Source of the DNA: a bacterium
GTDB taxonomy: Bacteria > Vulcanimicrobiota > Vulcanimicrobiia > Vulcanimicrobiales > Vulcanimicrobiaceae
Reading direction: 5' to 3'
Assembly (NCBI GenBank): GCA_021845615.1
Contig: JAJZVP010000005.1
Coordinates: 1-40,128 of the forward strand
Length of the DNA: 40,128 nt
In this document: positions 10,599 to 21,500 of the stretch, piece after piece
Layout: each line of letters opens with the position of its first letter
How positions within the stretch are numbered: position 1 is the stretch's first letter
The notes under the pieces: generated by a model
Database searches by the model: none
Told to the model about the DNA's origin: nothing
What the model saw: the letters and a program-made list of their open reading frames with translations, nothing else
Program-made: the position numbers and the translations under genes

Positions 10599-10622
10599 CC
10601 TCGATTCGCTTGCTTCGAATCG

Positions 10623-10931
10623 CTATGCTTTGAGTTCGATATCGACGCCGGCCGGCAGATCGAGATGCATGAGGGCATCCATCGTCTTGGGCGAGGCCTG
10701 AAGGATATCGACGAGGCGCTTGTGCGTCCGCATTTCGAAGTGCTCGCGCGACTTCTTATCGTTGTTGGTCGAACGCTGCACGCAGTAGCGGTTGATCTCG
10801 GTCGGTAACGGCACGGGGCCGCGCACGAACGCGCCGGTACGCTTGGCAGTCTCGACGATTCGCTCCGCGCTCTGGTCGAGGACTTGGTGGTCGTAGGCCT
10901 TGAGGCGAATGCGAATCTTCTGCTTAGACAT
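10623..10931 (-). CDS. rpsJ: 30S ribosomal protein S10
   Basis: [51 protein letters not shown]. Confidence 0.97.
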   Translation of the reverse strand: MSKQKIRIRLKAYDHQVLDQSAERIVETAKRTGAFVRGPVPLPTEINRYCVQRSTNNDKKSREHFEMRTHKRLVDILQASPKTMDALMHLDLPAGVDIELKA

Positions 10932-11002
10932 CTCTCTTCGAATCCTTCAGTTGACAAAGAACGGTTGCGCGTAAACCGCGCGAGGGAATGGCGGAGGCGA
11001 AC

Positions 11003-12202
<1,200 letters not shown>

Positions 12203-12256
12203 GGTGTTTTTGCGTTGTCCTCTTTCGGTGTTACCTGGTGATTGAACGCCTCGAGC

Positions 12257-14365
12257 TTATGCCGCCGAGGTCTTCTTGCCGGCCGCCTTCGCGACGATCT
12301 CTTCTTCGACCGACTTGGGCGCCTTTTCGTAGTGAGAAAATTCCATCGTGTACGTCGCGCGCCCCTGCGTTGCCGAACGCATATCGGTCGCGTAACCGAA
12401 CATTTCGGAGAGCGGAACGTGGGCCAAAATGACCTGCGCCCCACCGGCGACTTCCTCGGTCGCCTGGATCATGCCGCGACGGCGGTTCAAGTCGCCGGTG
12501 ATCGCGCCCATGTAATCCTTGGGCGTGGTCACTTCGACCTTCATGATCGGTTCGAGCAGAATCGGCCCTGCGGCGCGATTCGCTTCTTTCCAACCCATCG
12601 ACGCGGCGATTTTGAACGCCATTTCCGACGAGTCGACATCGTGATAGGAACCGTCGAATGCCGTCGCCTTGAAATCGAGCACCGGATATCCGGCCAGGAC
12701 GCCGCTCTGCGCGGACTCCTCGATTCCTTGCATGACGGCCTTCTGGTACTCCTTCGGAACGGTACCGCCGACGATCTTCCATTCGAACTGGAAGCCGCTA
12801 CCGGGCTCCAACGGTTCGACGCGAAGCCAAATATCGCCGTACTGACCCTTACCGCCGGACTGCCGAACGAACTTCCCTTGTTTCTCGACGGTCTTGGTGA
12901 TCGCTTCTTTATAGGCGACCTGCGGTTTACCGACGTTCGCTTCGACCTTAAATTCGCGGCGCAGGCGATCGACGATAATTTCGAGATGCAACTCGCCCAT
13001 ACCGCCGATAATCGTTTGCTGCGTTTCCTCGTCGGTGCGCATGCGGAACGTGGGATCCTCTTGCGCGAGGCGCGCGAGCCCCTTACCGAGCTGATCCTGG
13101 TCGCCCTTCGTCTTCGGTTCGATCGCCTGGAAGATCACCGGTTCGGGGAAGGTGATCGATTCGAGAATGATCGGCGTCTTTTCGTCGCAGAGCGTATCGC
13201 CGGTGCGCGTATCGGTGAGCCCGACCGCCGCCGCGATGTCGCCCGCGCCGATCGAATCGATATCTTCGCGATGGTTCGCGTGCATGCGCAGGATACGACC
13301 GATGCGTTCTTTTTTACCGGAACGCGCGTTGTAGACGTAAGAGCCCTTATTGAGAACTCCCGAGTAGACGCGGAAATAGGTCAAATTGCCGTAGGGATCG
13401 GTCGCGATCTTAAACGCCAACGCCGAGAACGGCTCCGCGTCGTCGGGTTTGCGAACGAGTTCGATCGATTCGTCTTTCGGATCTTTGCCGACGATCGGTT
13501 TCGCATCGAGCGGCGAGGGCAAATAATCGACGACGGCATCGAGCAGCGGCTGCACGCCTTTGTTTTTAAACGCCGATCCGCAGAGCATCGGAAGCACCGT
13601 GCCGGCGATCGTCGCCTTCCGGAGCGCCGCCTTCATGCGTTCGACCGGCAGTTCCGCACCGTCGAAGAACATCTCCAACAACGCGTCGTCCTGTTCGGCG
13701 ATCGCCTCGACGAGTTCCTGACGCCACTTTTCGGCGGTCGCCTTCAATTCGCCGTCGGCATCGGTGAGCGGTTCGTCGCCCATCGTCGATCCGAGATCGT
13801 CGGTGTAGATGATCTTATGCATCGTGAACAGATCGACGACGCCCTTGAAATTGTCTTCGGCACCGATCGGCACCTGAATCGGAACGGCGCGCGCGCCGAG
13901 GCGCTCGCGAATCTTGTCCACGACGTTGAAGAAATCGGCGCCCATGCGGTCCATCTTATTCACGAAGATGATGCGCGGGACTTTATACTTATTGGCCTGG
14001 CGCCAGACCGTCTCGGATTGCGGCTGCACGGCGGCAACCGAATCGAAGAGCGCGACGAGGCCGTCGAGCACGCGCAAGCTGCGCTCGACCTCGACGGTGA
14101 AATCAACGTGCCCTGGCGTATCGATGATGTTGATGCGGTTCTCGCGCCACGTCGCGGCGGTCGCCGCGGAGGTAATCGTGATGCCGCGCTCTTGCTCTTG
14201 CACCATCCAGTCCATCGTCGCGGCGCCGTCGTGGACTTCGCCGATTTTATGGACGCGACCGGTGTAAAAGAGAATACGCTCGGTGCAGGTCGTTTTGCCC
14301 GCGTCGATATGAGCGGCGATGCCGATGTTGCGCGTACGCTCGAGGGGGAAATCTCGTACTGCCAT
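12257..14365 (-). CDS. fusA: Elongation factor G
   Basis: [54 protein letters not shown]... Confidence 0.98.
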   Translation of the reverse strand: MAVRDFPLERTRNIGIAAHIDAGKTTCTERILFYTGRVHKIGEVHDGAATMDWMVQEQERGITITSAATAATWRENRINIIDTPGHVDFTVEVERSLRVLDGLVALFDSVAAVQPQSETVWRQANKYKVPRIIFVNKMDRMGADFFNVVDKIRERLGARAVPIQVPIGAEDNFKGVVDLFTMHKIIYTDDLGSTMGDEPLTDADGELKATAEKWRQELVEAIAEQDDALLEMFFDGAELPVERMKAALRKATIAGTVLPMLCGSAFKNKGVQPLLDAVVDYLPSPLDAKPIVGKDPKDESIELVRKPDDAEPFSALAFKIATDPYGNLTYFRVYSGVLNKGSYVYNARSGKKERIGRILRMHANHREDIDSIGAGDIAAAVGLTDTRTGDTLCDEKTPIILESITFPEPVIFQAIEPKTKGDQDQLGKGLARLAQEDPTFRMRTDEETQQTIIGGMGELHLEIIVDRLRREFKVEANVGKPQVAYKEAITKTVEKQGKFVRQSGGKGQYGDIWLRVEPLEPGSGFQFEWKIVGGTVPKEYQKAVMQGIEESAQSGVLAGYPVLDFKATAFDGSYHDVDSSEMAFKIAASMGWKEANRAAGPILLEPIMKVEVTTPKDYMGAITGDLNRRRGMIQATEEVAGGAQVILAHVPLSEMFGYATDMRSATQGRATYTMEFSHYEKAPKSVEEEIVAKAAGKKTSAA

Positions 14366-14389
14366 GTCCTGTTGCGAAATCCTTAGCTT

Positions 14390-14860
14390 CTACCAGCGGT
14401 AATGAGCGAAGGCCTTATTCGCCTCGGCCATTTTGTGAGTGTCTTCGCGCTTCTTGATCGTCGCGCCGGTATTATTCGCCGCGTCGAGCAGTTCGCCGGC
14501 GAGCTTCTCTTCCATCGATCGGCCGCCGCGCGCGCGGGCAAAACCGATCAGCCAGCGCATGCCCATCGCTTGACGGCGATCGGGGCGCACTTCCATCGGC
14601 ACCTGATAGGTCGCACCACCGACGCGGCGCGGACGAACTTCGACCAGCGGCATCGCGTTGGAGAGCGCCTGCGAGAAAACATCCATCGGATCGCGTCCGG
14701 ATTTTTCACCGACGATATCGAGGGCGGAATAGATGATCCGCTCCGCGGTCGATTTCTTGCCGCTCAACATCAACTTGTTGATGAAGCGAGCGAGAATCTT
14801 CGAATTGAATCGCGGATCCGGAAGAATCTGGCGTTTTGGTGCGGGACCTTTACGTGGCAT
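14390..14860 (-). CDS. rpsG: 30S ribosomal protein S7
   Basis: [44 protein letters not shown]. Confidence 0.97.
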   Translation of the reverse strand: MPRKGPAPKRQILPDPRFNSKILARFINKLMLSGKKSTAERIIYSALDIVGEKSGRDPMDVFSQALSNAMPLVEVRPRRVGGATYQVPMEVRPDRRQAMGMRWLIGFARARGGRSMEEKLAGELLDAANNTGATIKKREDTHKMAEANKAFAHYRW

Positions 14861-14881
14861 AAATCGCTCTTTTTATCTCTC

Positions 14882-15322
14882 TTACTTTTTCTTGTCGCGC
14901 TTGGCGCCGTACTTCGAACGGCCTTGCTTGCGGTTTGCGGTGCCCGACGTATCGAGCGTGCCGCGAACGATGTGATAACGAACGCCGGGAAGATCCTTGA
15001 CGCGGCCGCCGCGGACGAGGACGACCGAGTGCTCCTGAAGGTTATGGCCGATGCCGGGAATGTACGCCGTCACCTCTTCGCCGTTGGTGAGACGGACGCG
15101 AGCGACTTTACGAAGCGCCGAGTTCGGCTTCTTCGGCGTGACGGTCTTCACTTGCGTGCAGACCCCGCGACGTTGCGGATTACCGACAACTTCGAAGGTA
15201 CGCGTCGGCAGATCGGGGTGTCCCGGTTTCGGGCCGGTCAAAATGACGCGGAACGCGCGGGTTTTGACCTTTTTTTCCGTCTGCTCGCGGCCCTTACGGA
15301 CCAGCTGGTTAATGGTGGGCAC
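14882..15322 (-). CDS. rpsL: 30S ribosomal protein S12
   Basis: [12 protein letters not shown]...[45 protein letters not shown]. Confidence 0.97.
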   Translation of the reverse strand: MPTINQLVRKGREQTEKKVKTRAFRVILTGPKPGHPDLPTRTFEVVGNPQRRGVCTQVKTVTPKKPNSALRKVARVRLTNGEEVTAYIPGIGHNLQEHSVVLVRGGRVKDLPGVRYHIVRGTLDTSGTANRKQGRSKYGAKRDKKK

Positions 15323-15395
15323 TCGGACTCCTTAACAACGCGTTTTGCTTCACACACAAAGTCGGCCACACCCGTCGGTGGGCCAGAGCCAGGGG

Positions 15396-15425
15396 AGTAT
15401 AGCAGGCGCAGGTGAGGGGCGTCAA
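15396..15425 (-). promoter_or_regulatory. Sigma70-type promoter for the rpsL-rpsG-fusA-tuf-rpsJ operon
   Basis: Minus strand TTGACG (15420-15425) - 18 nt - TATACT (15396-15401). Confidence 0.78.
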
Positions 15426-15455
15426 ACCCTAATGGCGCCCGCTCGCGACTCTCCG

Positions 15456-16907
15456 TCAGGGCAGGAGCCTGGAACCCGCGATTTTGCCTGCGGAATCGAT
15501 CGCGACGGCAAAGGTGGGGGTGGTGCCGTTTGCGAGCTCGAGGCGATACCGGTAGAGCGTCGCCCCTCCGCCGAGTGCGGAGGCCCCGAGAAAGACCCAC
15601 CGTTTCGGGGTTCCGAGGGGGCCGACCCCTTGCGCCAGCGAGGCCGTGAAACTCGGCGTGAAGAGCGCCGCAAAGCCGGGGGCCATCTCCGCCAGCGGAG
15701 GCTTCCCCGCGCCGTACGCCGCCCAGAGCGCTTCGACGAGGCGTGTCACGGCGGGGTTCTCCCCGGCCGCCGGGCGCTCCGCGAAGGCTGAGGGGAGCGC
15801 CGCGCGGGCGATCGCCGCGACGAGTCGGCGCAGCGGCGCGTCGCCCGCCGCCGCGAAGCTCCCGGCGTTGGTGAGAACGACGATCCCCAAGCCCTCATCG
15901 GGGAAGAGGGCATTCCAACAGAAGCCGCCGGCACCCGGCGCGAAGCCGTTATGCCAGAGCTCGCGTTGCCCATCGAGGCGACCGACGACCCAGCCCATGC
16001 CGTACTGCGTCGCCGCGCCGTCGGCGAGGCGACCGGGGCTCCACCACAGCCGGTCCATCGCCGGCGTGAGGAGATGCCCTCCGAGCAGCGCGATATCCCA
16101 TCGAGCGAGATCGTCGGCGCTCGCGACGACGCCGCCCGCGCCCGAGTAGAGATCGAGCGAGAGGCGCTGCGTCGCGGGCACGGGCTGGAAGCCGTTCTTC
16201 GCCGCGAGAAAGGGAACGGCGATGCCCGGGAGCGCTTGCGCCGAAACGCCATAGCCGCTTCGCTTCATGCGTAATCGCGAAAAGATCTCCCGCCGAAGAA
16301 GCGTGCCGTACGGTACGCCGGTCACCGCCGATTCGATCGCGGCGAGCGCGGTGTAATTCGCGTTCGAGTACTCCCATCGCGTGCCGGGTACGAAATCGGA
16401 GCGGTCAGTCGCGAGAATTGCCAAAATCCGTGCTAAGCGAATGCGCCCCTGCGTCGGCCACCGATGCTCCATCAAATCGGGATAGTTATGCAAGCCGCTC
16501 GTTTGATCGAGCAGCTCGCGCACGGTTATCGCGCGAGCGTTCGGCAGCATCGGCAACCAGCGAACGATCGGCACGTCGAGCCCGAGCCGATGCCGTTGCA
16601 CGAGTCGGAGTGCGAGCAACGCCGTCATTTGCTTGGTAATCGATCCGATAGCAAACGGTGTCTGCGGAGTGACGCGCTCCGAACGCGCGGGGCCGGCATA
16701 GCCGAATCCCTCGGCGTACACGAGTTTCCCATCGTGCACGACGGCGACGGCGAGCCCCGGCGTAAACGCGCGAGCGAACGCCTTCGCGGCGACGGCGCCG
16801 AGCGCCGGGTTGGGAACGACGCCGTCGTCGTGCGCCGCGCTCGCCGAATGCGGTACGAGAGCGAGCAGGATGACCGGTGAGAGAATCGTGGAGATCGTAC
16901 GTTTCAC
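15456..16907 (-). CDS. Secreted serine hydrolase, beta-lactamase/class C PBP fold (CubicO-like)
   Basis: Signal peptide MKRTISTILSPVILLALVPHSASAA; SxxK-type motif PFAIGSITKQMTALLAL; YSNANYTAL motif. Confidence 0.88.
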   Translation of the reverse strand: MKRTISTILSPVILLALVPHSASAAHDDGVVPNPALGAVAAKAFARAFTPGLAVAVVHDGKLVYAEGFGYAGPARSERVTPQTPFAIGSITKQMTALLALRLVQRHRLGLDVPIVRWLPMLPNARAITVRELLDQTSGLHNYPDLMEHRWPTQGRIRLARILAILATDRSDFVPGTRWEYSNANYTALAAIESAVTGVPYGTLLRREIFSRLRMKRSGYGVSAQALPGIAVPFLAAKNGFQPVPATQRLSLDLYSGAGGVVASADDLARWDIALLGGHLLTPAMDRLWWSPGRLADGAATQYGMGWVVGRLDGQRELWHNGFAPGAGGFCWNALFPDEGLGIVVLTNAGSFAAAGDAPLRRLVAAIARAALPSAFAERPAAGENPAVTRLVEALWAAYGAGKPPLAEMAPGFAALFTPSFTASLAQGVGPLGTPKRWVFLGASALGGGATLYRYRLELANGTTPTFAVAIDSAGKIAGSRLLP

Positions 16908-16917
16908 AATACTTTCC

Positions 16918-17307
16918 TTATTGGGCGAGCGTTCGAAGTTCGCTCTCTATTTGCACCGCGATTTCCTTTGCCGAGTACCCGCGATGCGCGAGGGTGGTGA
17001 GAAATTGCGCGATCGCCTCGCGCAACGCCGTAGCGCGAGCGCGCTTGTCGGTAGCGGGCGTCTGCCGAGCGACGTGCGTTCCGCGGCGGCCTTCGCTCGA
17101 TAGCCACCCACGTTCTTGCAACGCGGCGTACGCGCGCGCGACGGTATTCGGGGCGACGCCGAGGTCGCCCGCGAGCTGGCGAACCGTCGGCAACACGTCG
17201 CCCGGACGAAGCTCGCCGCGTTCGATAAATGCGCGGAGTTGCTCCACGATCTGTTGGAACGGCGGGAGTTCGAGGTCGGGATCGACCGCGAGGAAGATCT
17301 CGCTCAT
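16918..17307 (-). CDS. GntR-family transcriptional regulator (short, YtrA-like)
   Basis: PPFQQIVEQLRAFIERGELRPGDVLPTVRQLAGDLGVAPNTVARAYAALQERGWLSSEGRRGTHVA; start MSEIFLAVDPDLELP at CAT 17305-17307. Confidence 0.92.
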   Translation of the reverse strand: MSEIFLAVDPDLELPPFQQIVEQLRAFIERGELRPGDVLPTVRQLAGDLGVAPNTVARAYAALQERGWLSSEGRRGTHVARQTPATDKRARATALREAIAQFLTTLAHRGYSAKEIAVQIESELRTLAQ

Positions 17308-18023
17308 GGCGAGACGACGGGCGTCGCGTGGAAGTGGCGTTTTACGTACACGCTGGTCCAAACCCAGAGCCCGGCCCAAAGAATAAACATTGCGAGCCCC
17401 CAAAATCGTTCAACTCCTTCAATCGCCGGGAGCGTTCCGTTCACGAAATTGACGAACACGAACACGATGCCGCATGCCAACACGCACGCCATGCCGCTCT
17501 TTCGAATGCGCGAGGCCTGCTCGCGGATACGCTCCGTCGCGGGATTCGCACTGGTGAGTTGCGTCGGGGCACTCGCGATGCGCCACGCGATGGCAGCCAT
17601 CGCGAGCACGCAGGCGCCCGCGATCGACGCAGGAATACGTTCGTTTGCGAGCCGTAGGTACGGGACGAGCGCAAAAAATGAAACGAGCGCAGCGACGATC
17701 CACAGCGTGGGTACGACCTCCGCTACCGGTCGGGGAGCGAGCGCGGCGATGCGCCGCACGCGTGCCCGCTCGTCGCGAACCAAATCGGCGATCGCAACGG
17801 CGACCAACGAGAGCGCGGTGAGGCTATACCCTATGACGGGATCGAGATCGCGTAGCGCGACGAGCCCTGCAACCAGCAACGCAAAGGCCGCAGTGGCCGC
17901 TCGCGCCGAAGCCGATCCCTTGCCGTTTCGCTTCACGCGCAGGGCGGCCAAGAGATAGACAATCCCAGCAAAGACCGCAACGGCGGAGACGATAATTCGT
18001 TCCATAACAAGTAGCGACGGCAT
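17304..18023 (-). CDS. Multi-pass membrane protein of unknown function, ATGA-coupled to gntR
   Basis: Hydrophobic segments throughout (MERIIVSAVAVFAGIVYLLAAL... FWGLAMFILWAGLWVWTSVYV). Confidence 0.75.
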   Translation of the reverse strand: MPSLLVMERIIVSAVAVFAGIVYLLAALRVKRNGKGSASARAATAAFALLVAGLVALRDLDPVIGYSLTALSLVAVAIADLVRDERARVRRIAALAPRPVAEVVPTLWIVAALVSFFALVPYLRLANERIPASIAGACVLAMAAIAWRIASAPTQLTSANPATERIREQASRIRKSGMACVLACGIVFVFVNFVNGTLPAIEGVERFWGLAMFILWAGLWVWTSVYVKRHFHATPVVSP

Positions 18024-18055
18024 CGCGAGCTCCTAAAGGTGTATTTGGTTTTTTA

Positions 18056-18077
18056 TTGTATTGCTACACTAATACAA
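18056..18077. promoter_or_regulatory. Candidate GntR operator (inverted repeat) between the divergent genes
   Basis: TTGTATT-GCTACACT-AATACAA, perfect 7-bp arms; TTGACA -35-like box on minus strand at 18090-18095. Confidence 0.6.
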
Positions 18078-18112
18078 ACTGCGCCTTTGTGTCAATAGGG
18101 TAATACATACAT

Positions 18113-19249
18113 TTGAACGCTCCAGCGACGCACGCCCCACGGTTCGACGTCCTCGACGGCCTCCGCGGCGTCGCGATACTGCTCGTGCTCTGGTATCACG
18201 TCTGGGAGATATCCTGGCTGCCAGCGCCCATTCCGCAGATCGAGTTTCTTCCAGAGACCGGCTTCATCGGCGTCGCGCTCTTCTTCTTTTTGAGCGGTAC
18301 CGTCATCACGCTGCCTTTCGCACGCGCCGCAATGGCGGGCACACAGCCTCCTTCGTGGCGGCATTTTTATCTCCGCAGATTTTGGAAGATCGTTCCGTCG
18401 TATCTGCTCTCCATCGCCGTCGCCTACGCGATCGGGTACGCGGCACGGCAGGGCGGCGCCGGAGCCGTTCCCGATCTCCTCACGCATTTGCTCTTCATCC
18501 ACACCTGGTTTCCGCAGAGCGCCGGCGCGATTAACGGCGTGCTCTGGACACTCGCCGTTGAGGTCGAATTCTACGCGCTCTTTCCTCTGCTGTGGTGGTG
18601 TTTTCGTCGCGCGCGTTTCGCGACCACGGCGGTCCTGATCGCGCTCTCACTCCTCTGGCGCATGCACGCGGTCGCGTGCTGCGTGCATGCGGGTATCGTC
18701 TACCTCGATCAAGATCTTCCGGCATTCCTGAGTTGTTTCGCCTTCGGAATGCTCTCCGCGTCGCTCTTTTTCGAAGCGCGCGCGGGCTGGAGCGAAACGC
18801 GACAACACCTCGTTGGGACGGGCGCCTTCGTCGTCGGGACGATCGGCTGCATCGCGCTCCTGCAGTCGCTCTACGCTTTTCGCCTCGCCAATCAGTGGGC
18901 GGCCGTTTGGGCTGCGACCCATCGCGACCTTTTAGCCCTCACTTTCGCGCTGGTCGCGTTGGGCGCGTTGCTCGCGCCTCGCCCGCTCCAACGCCTTCTC
19001 GCCAATCGCCCGCTCGTTTATTTCGGCGCGATCTCCTACTCGCTCTATCTCTACCATCAGATGATCGCGCGGGAACTCCTCATCCATCGGTTTCCGCCCT
19101 TCGTTGGGACGCCGCAGTTCGACCCGCATTGGCAATCGGTATTTACGCTGCTCGCCTTCGCGCTCTCCATCGCCGTCGCCGCCGCACTCACCTATTGGTT
19201 CGAGCGCCCGTTGCAAACCTGGGGAAATCGCCGCTCGGAGCGCCCGTGA
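18113..19249 (+). CDS. Acyltransferase 3 family membrane protein (OafA/YrhL-like)
   Basis: PRFDVLDGLRGVAILLVLWYHVWE...GALLFFFLSGTVITLPF-like motif (FIGVALFFFLSGTVITLPFARA), WTLAVEVEFYALFPLLW, TTG start. Confidence 0.93.
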   Translation: MNAPATHAPRFDVLDGLRGVAILLVLWYHVWEISWLPAPIPQIEFLPETGFIGVALFFFLSGTVITLPFARAAMAGTQPPSWRHFYLRRFWKIVPSYLLSIAVAYAIGYAARQGGAGAVPDLLTHLLFIHTWFPQSAGAINGVLWTLAVEVEFYALFPLLWWCFRRARFATTAVLIALSLLWRMHAVACCVHAGIVYLDQDLPAFLSCFAFGMLSASLFFEARAGWSETRQHLVGTGAFVVGTIGCIALLQSLYAFRLANQWAAVWAATHRDLLALTFALVALGALLAPRPLQRLLANRPLVYFGAISYSLYLYHQMIARELLIHRFPPFVGTPQFDPHWQSVFTLLAFALSIAVAAALTYWFERPLQTWGNRRSERP

Positions 19250-19256
19250 TGGATCG

Positions 19257-19820
19257 TTACTGCTTTACGATCGGGTCGAGCAAACGATAGACCTTCGGGT
19301 ACCCAGGCTCGTTCTGCATTCCCGGATCGCTCAAAATAAGCTTGGTAAGCGGGTTTTGCTGCGTCGGCTGCGGCACGTTCGCGATGATGAAATAGGTCGT
19401 TACCCCTTCGCCCGGATAGTACGTCGTGTTATAGAGTAATTGTTTGTATGCCGTCGACCACGGTACTCCATCGCCGTCGTCGGCCTGGGTTCCGTCCTTA
19501 TAAAAGACCGTAATCTTCAAATACTGAGCGGGCTGCGGATTTTTCGATGTATTCTTTTGCGGCACGGTAAAAAGGAGATAGCCGTTCGGGGCGGTCGCAG
19601 ACGGCATCTGCGGAAGATTTGAAATCGTCGTCGCGAGCGGATCGGAGGATGAAATCCATCGAATCGATGCAACGCGTAAATTATCGTCCTCGATGTGAAA
19701 GAATTGATTCATGCGAACGATATCGCCCTTGACCGCGCCGCGCGTGGGAACCGATGGGGCGGCAGAAACGAACGACGAACAGGCGAGGGAGAGAACGGCG
19801 GCAAGAACGATACGAATCAC
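19257..19820 (-). CDS. Secreted protein of unknown function
   Basis: GTG start; signal peptide (V)IRIVLAAVLSLACSSFVSAAPS. Confidence 0.65.
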   Translation of the reverse strand: MIRIVLAAVLSLACSSFVSAAPSVPTRGAVKGDIVRMNQFFHIEDDNLRVASIRWISSSDPLATTISNLPQMPSATAPNGYLLFTVPQKNTSKNPQPAQYLKITVFYKDGTQADDGDGVPWSTAYKQLLYNTTYYPGEGVTTYFIIANVPQPTQQNPLTKLILSDPGMQNEPGYPKVYRLLDPIVKQ

Positions 19821-19842
19821 GATAGATCCTCCCGTACGCACC

Positions 19843-20346
19843 TCATATCCGAGATGCGGCAATCTTGGCGAGTTGGATCAATTGCGGCAACGGCGCCTTC
19901 GGATCGTTGAGGGCGGCGTTATCGCTTTGATAGTGCAGCAGAACGGTAAATGCAAACCCGCGCTTCAGGACGTGGATGATCTCCGCGTCGCTCTTCACCC
20001 AAAGGGCTGCATCTCCGATCCCATGAAGGTCGACGACGTCGCCGGCTAGCTGCTTCCGAAAGGCTTCGTAACTGTTCGCGTCGCCCACGTAGGTGACGCG
20101 CACATATCCCTTGGGAGCGCCGAAATACGCACAGGTGGTCTTCGGCGCATTCGGCGGTGCGTAGTCGCTCGCGGGCGCGGCGACCCCTGCGCGCGGCTGC
20201 ACCCCAAGGGCTCGCCGTGCGTCCGCCCGAGTCACCAACGCACACGGATTGCTTCTCGGGGACCACGCGCCGGCGGCGAGTGCGATCGCAACGAGCCCCG
20301 CAGCGAGGACGGGGAGCACGATCGAGAGCGCGAGTAGTCGCTTCAT
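19843..20346 (-). CDS. Secreted/membrane-anchored protein, DUF3558-like
   Basis: N-terminal signal MKRLLALSIVLPVLAAGLVAIALAAGA; NPCALVTRADARRALG ... TTCAYFGAPKGYVRVTYV pattern. Confidence 0.65.
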   Translation of the reverse strand: MKRLLALSIVLPVLAAGLVAIALAAGAWSPRSNPCALVTRADARRALGVQPRAGVAAPASDYAPPNAPKTTCAYFGAPKGYVRVTYVGDANSYEAFRKQLAGDVVDLHGIGDAALWVKSDAEIIHVLKRGFAFTVLLHYQSDNAALNDPKAPLPQLIQLAKIAASRI

Positions 20347-20357
20347 AGCTCACGAGT

Positions 20358-20386
20358 ATTATAGCGCACGTCTGCTTGCCTTGCAA
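20358..20386 (-). promoter_or_regulatory. Promoter for the 19843-20346 gene
   Basis: Minus strand TTGCAA (20381-20386) - 17 nt - TATAAT (20358-20363), 11 nt before ATG. Confidence 0.7.
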
Positions 20387-20439
20387 CGAGCGGACGGGGA
20401 TCCGTCGCATCGCGCCGCGCCGCGGGAACCTCTGCCCGC

Positions 20440-20889
20440 ATGAGGGTACGCGCGCGAGGCTTTACCGCATTGGAAACGACGATCGCCGCCGGCCTCATCG
20501 CGGTGCTTTTCACCGCGGTCGGCAGCGGTCTCGTCCGCGAGGGCGCGGCGTTTCAGAGGGGCGTCACCGCCGACGTTCTCGCCGCGGCGGCGCACGAGGA
20601 GCTTCGCATCGCCGCCGACGCGCTGAAATACGAAGGCTCCTCACTCCAGGCTACCGATATCGCGACGACGTTGCCGATGCCGGTAGGATCGCCGATGCCC
20701 GCCCGGATCTCGCTCTCGATCGCGTCGCTACCGGGCGGCTCGCTCGCGATACGCGTGCGCGCGAGCGGTCGCGGTGCTTCGGGAACCCTCGCGCGCGAGG
20801 CGACGTTGGTCGTCGAACGGCGAATGCCCGTGCCGGGCAGCAGCATTACCGCGGCGGCGCCGGTTGCGGCACCCTTTGGGGCACCGTGA
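20440..20889 (+). CDS. Type IV prepilin/pseudopilin-like protein
   Basis: MRVRARGFTALETTIAAGLIAVLFTAVGSGLV: G|FxxxE prepilin peptidase motif plus hydrophobic helix. Confidence 0.75.
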   Translation: MRVRARGFTALETTIAAGLIAVLFTAVGSGLVREGAAFQRGVTADVLAAAAHEELRIAADALKYEGSSLQATDIATTLPMPVGSPMPARISLSIASLPGGSLAIRVRASGRGASGTLAREATLVVERRMPVPGSSITAAAPVAAPFGAP

Positions 20890-21494
20890 CGATCCTGCGC
20901 GCACTTTTTTTCGCCGCGATCGCTGCGGCGATCGCCCAAAGCTTCGCCGCGCTCGCGCTCTCGCTTGCGCGTACCGCCTCGCTGCATGCCGCGCGCGGCA
21001 GTGCGCGCGACGCACTCGGCGCGGCCCCGGTCGTCGTGCAGCAGATCGTCGCTTCGCGACTCGCACTGGGGAGCGATCCACTCGCCGCGATCGCGCCGAT
21101 CGTCGGCTGCACGGCGATCGGAGCGAACGCGTGCGCCCTGCGCGCCACGACGACGGTCGTTTTGCAGGCGAGCGGCGCGGGCGCGATTCTCCAAGATAAC
21201 GCCGGCGTCGATGAGGCGCGCGTCGCGATCTCTTTGCGAAGCGTCGTCACCGACTCCACCGGGCGCACCGTCGTGGTTGCGAATCGCAACGCGCTGCTAC
21301 GCACCTTCGCGCGACCGCCCTACGCAAGCTACGAAGGCGATGTGGAGAGTTCGGGAATCGCGCCGAGTTCGACGGCGGCCGGGACGCTGGTGGACGTGCG
21401 CTACGAAAACGTCACGAGCGGCGCGAGCATGCCCGGCAACATTTGGCGGAGCTCGACGGCGGCTCCGGCGAGCGCCGCGCCCTGGCCGCAATAA
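20886..21494 (+). CDS. Membrane-anchored companion of the prepilin-like protein
   Basis: GTG start overlapping upstream TGA (GTGA); (M)TILRALFFAAIAAAIAQSFAALALSLARTASLHAARGS... Confidence 0.6.
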   Translation: MTILRALFFAAIAAAIAQSFAALALSLARTASLHAARGSARDALGAAPVVVQQIVASRLALGSDPLAAIAPIVGCTAIGANACALRATTTVVLQASGAGAILQDNAGVDEARVAISLRSVVTDSTGRTVVVANRNALLRTFARPPYASYEGDVESSGIAPSSTAAGTLVDVRYENVTSGASMPGNIWRSSTAAPASAAPWPQ

Positions 21495-21500
21495 GCTCCG

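Noticed and set aside
12242-14386. 714-aa plus-strand ORF
   Set aside because: Exact antisense shadow of fusA; high-GC frame artefact without family features
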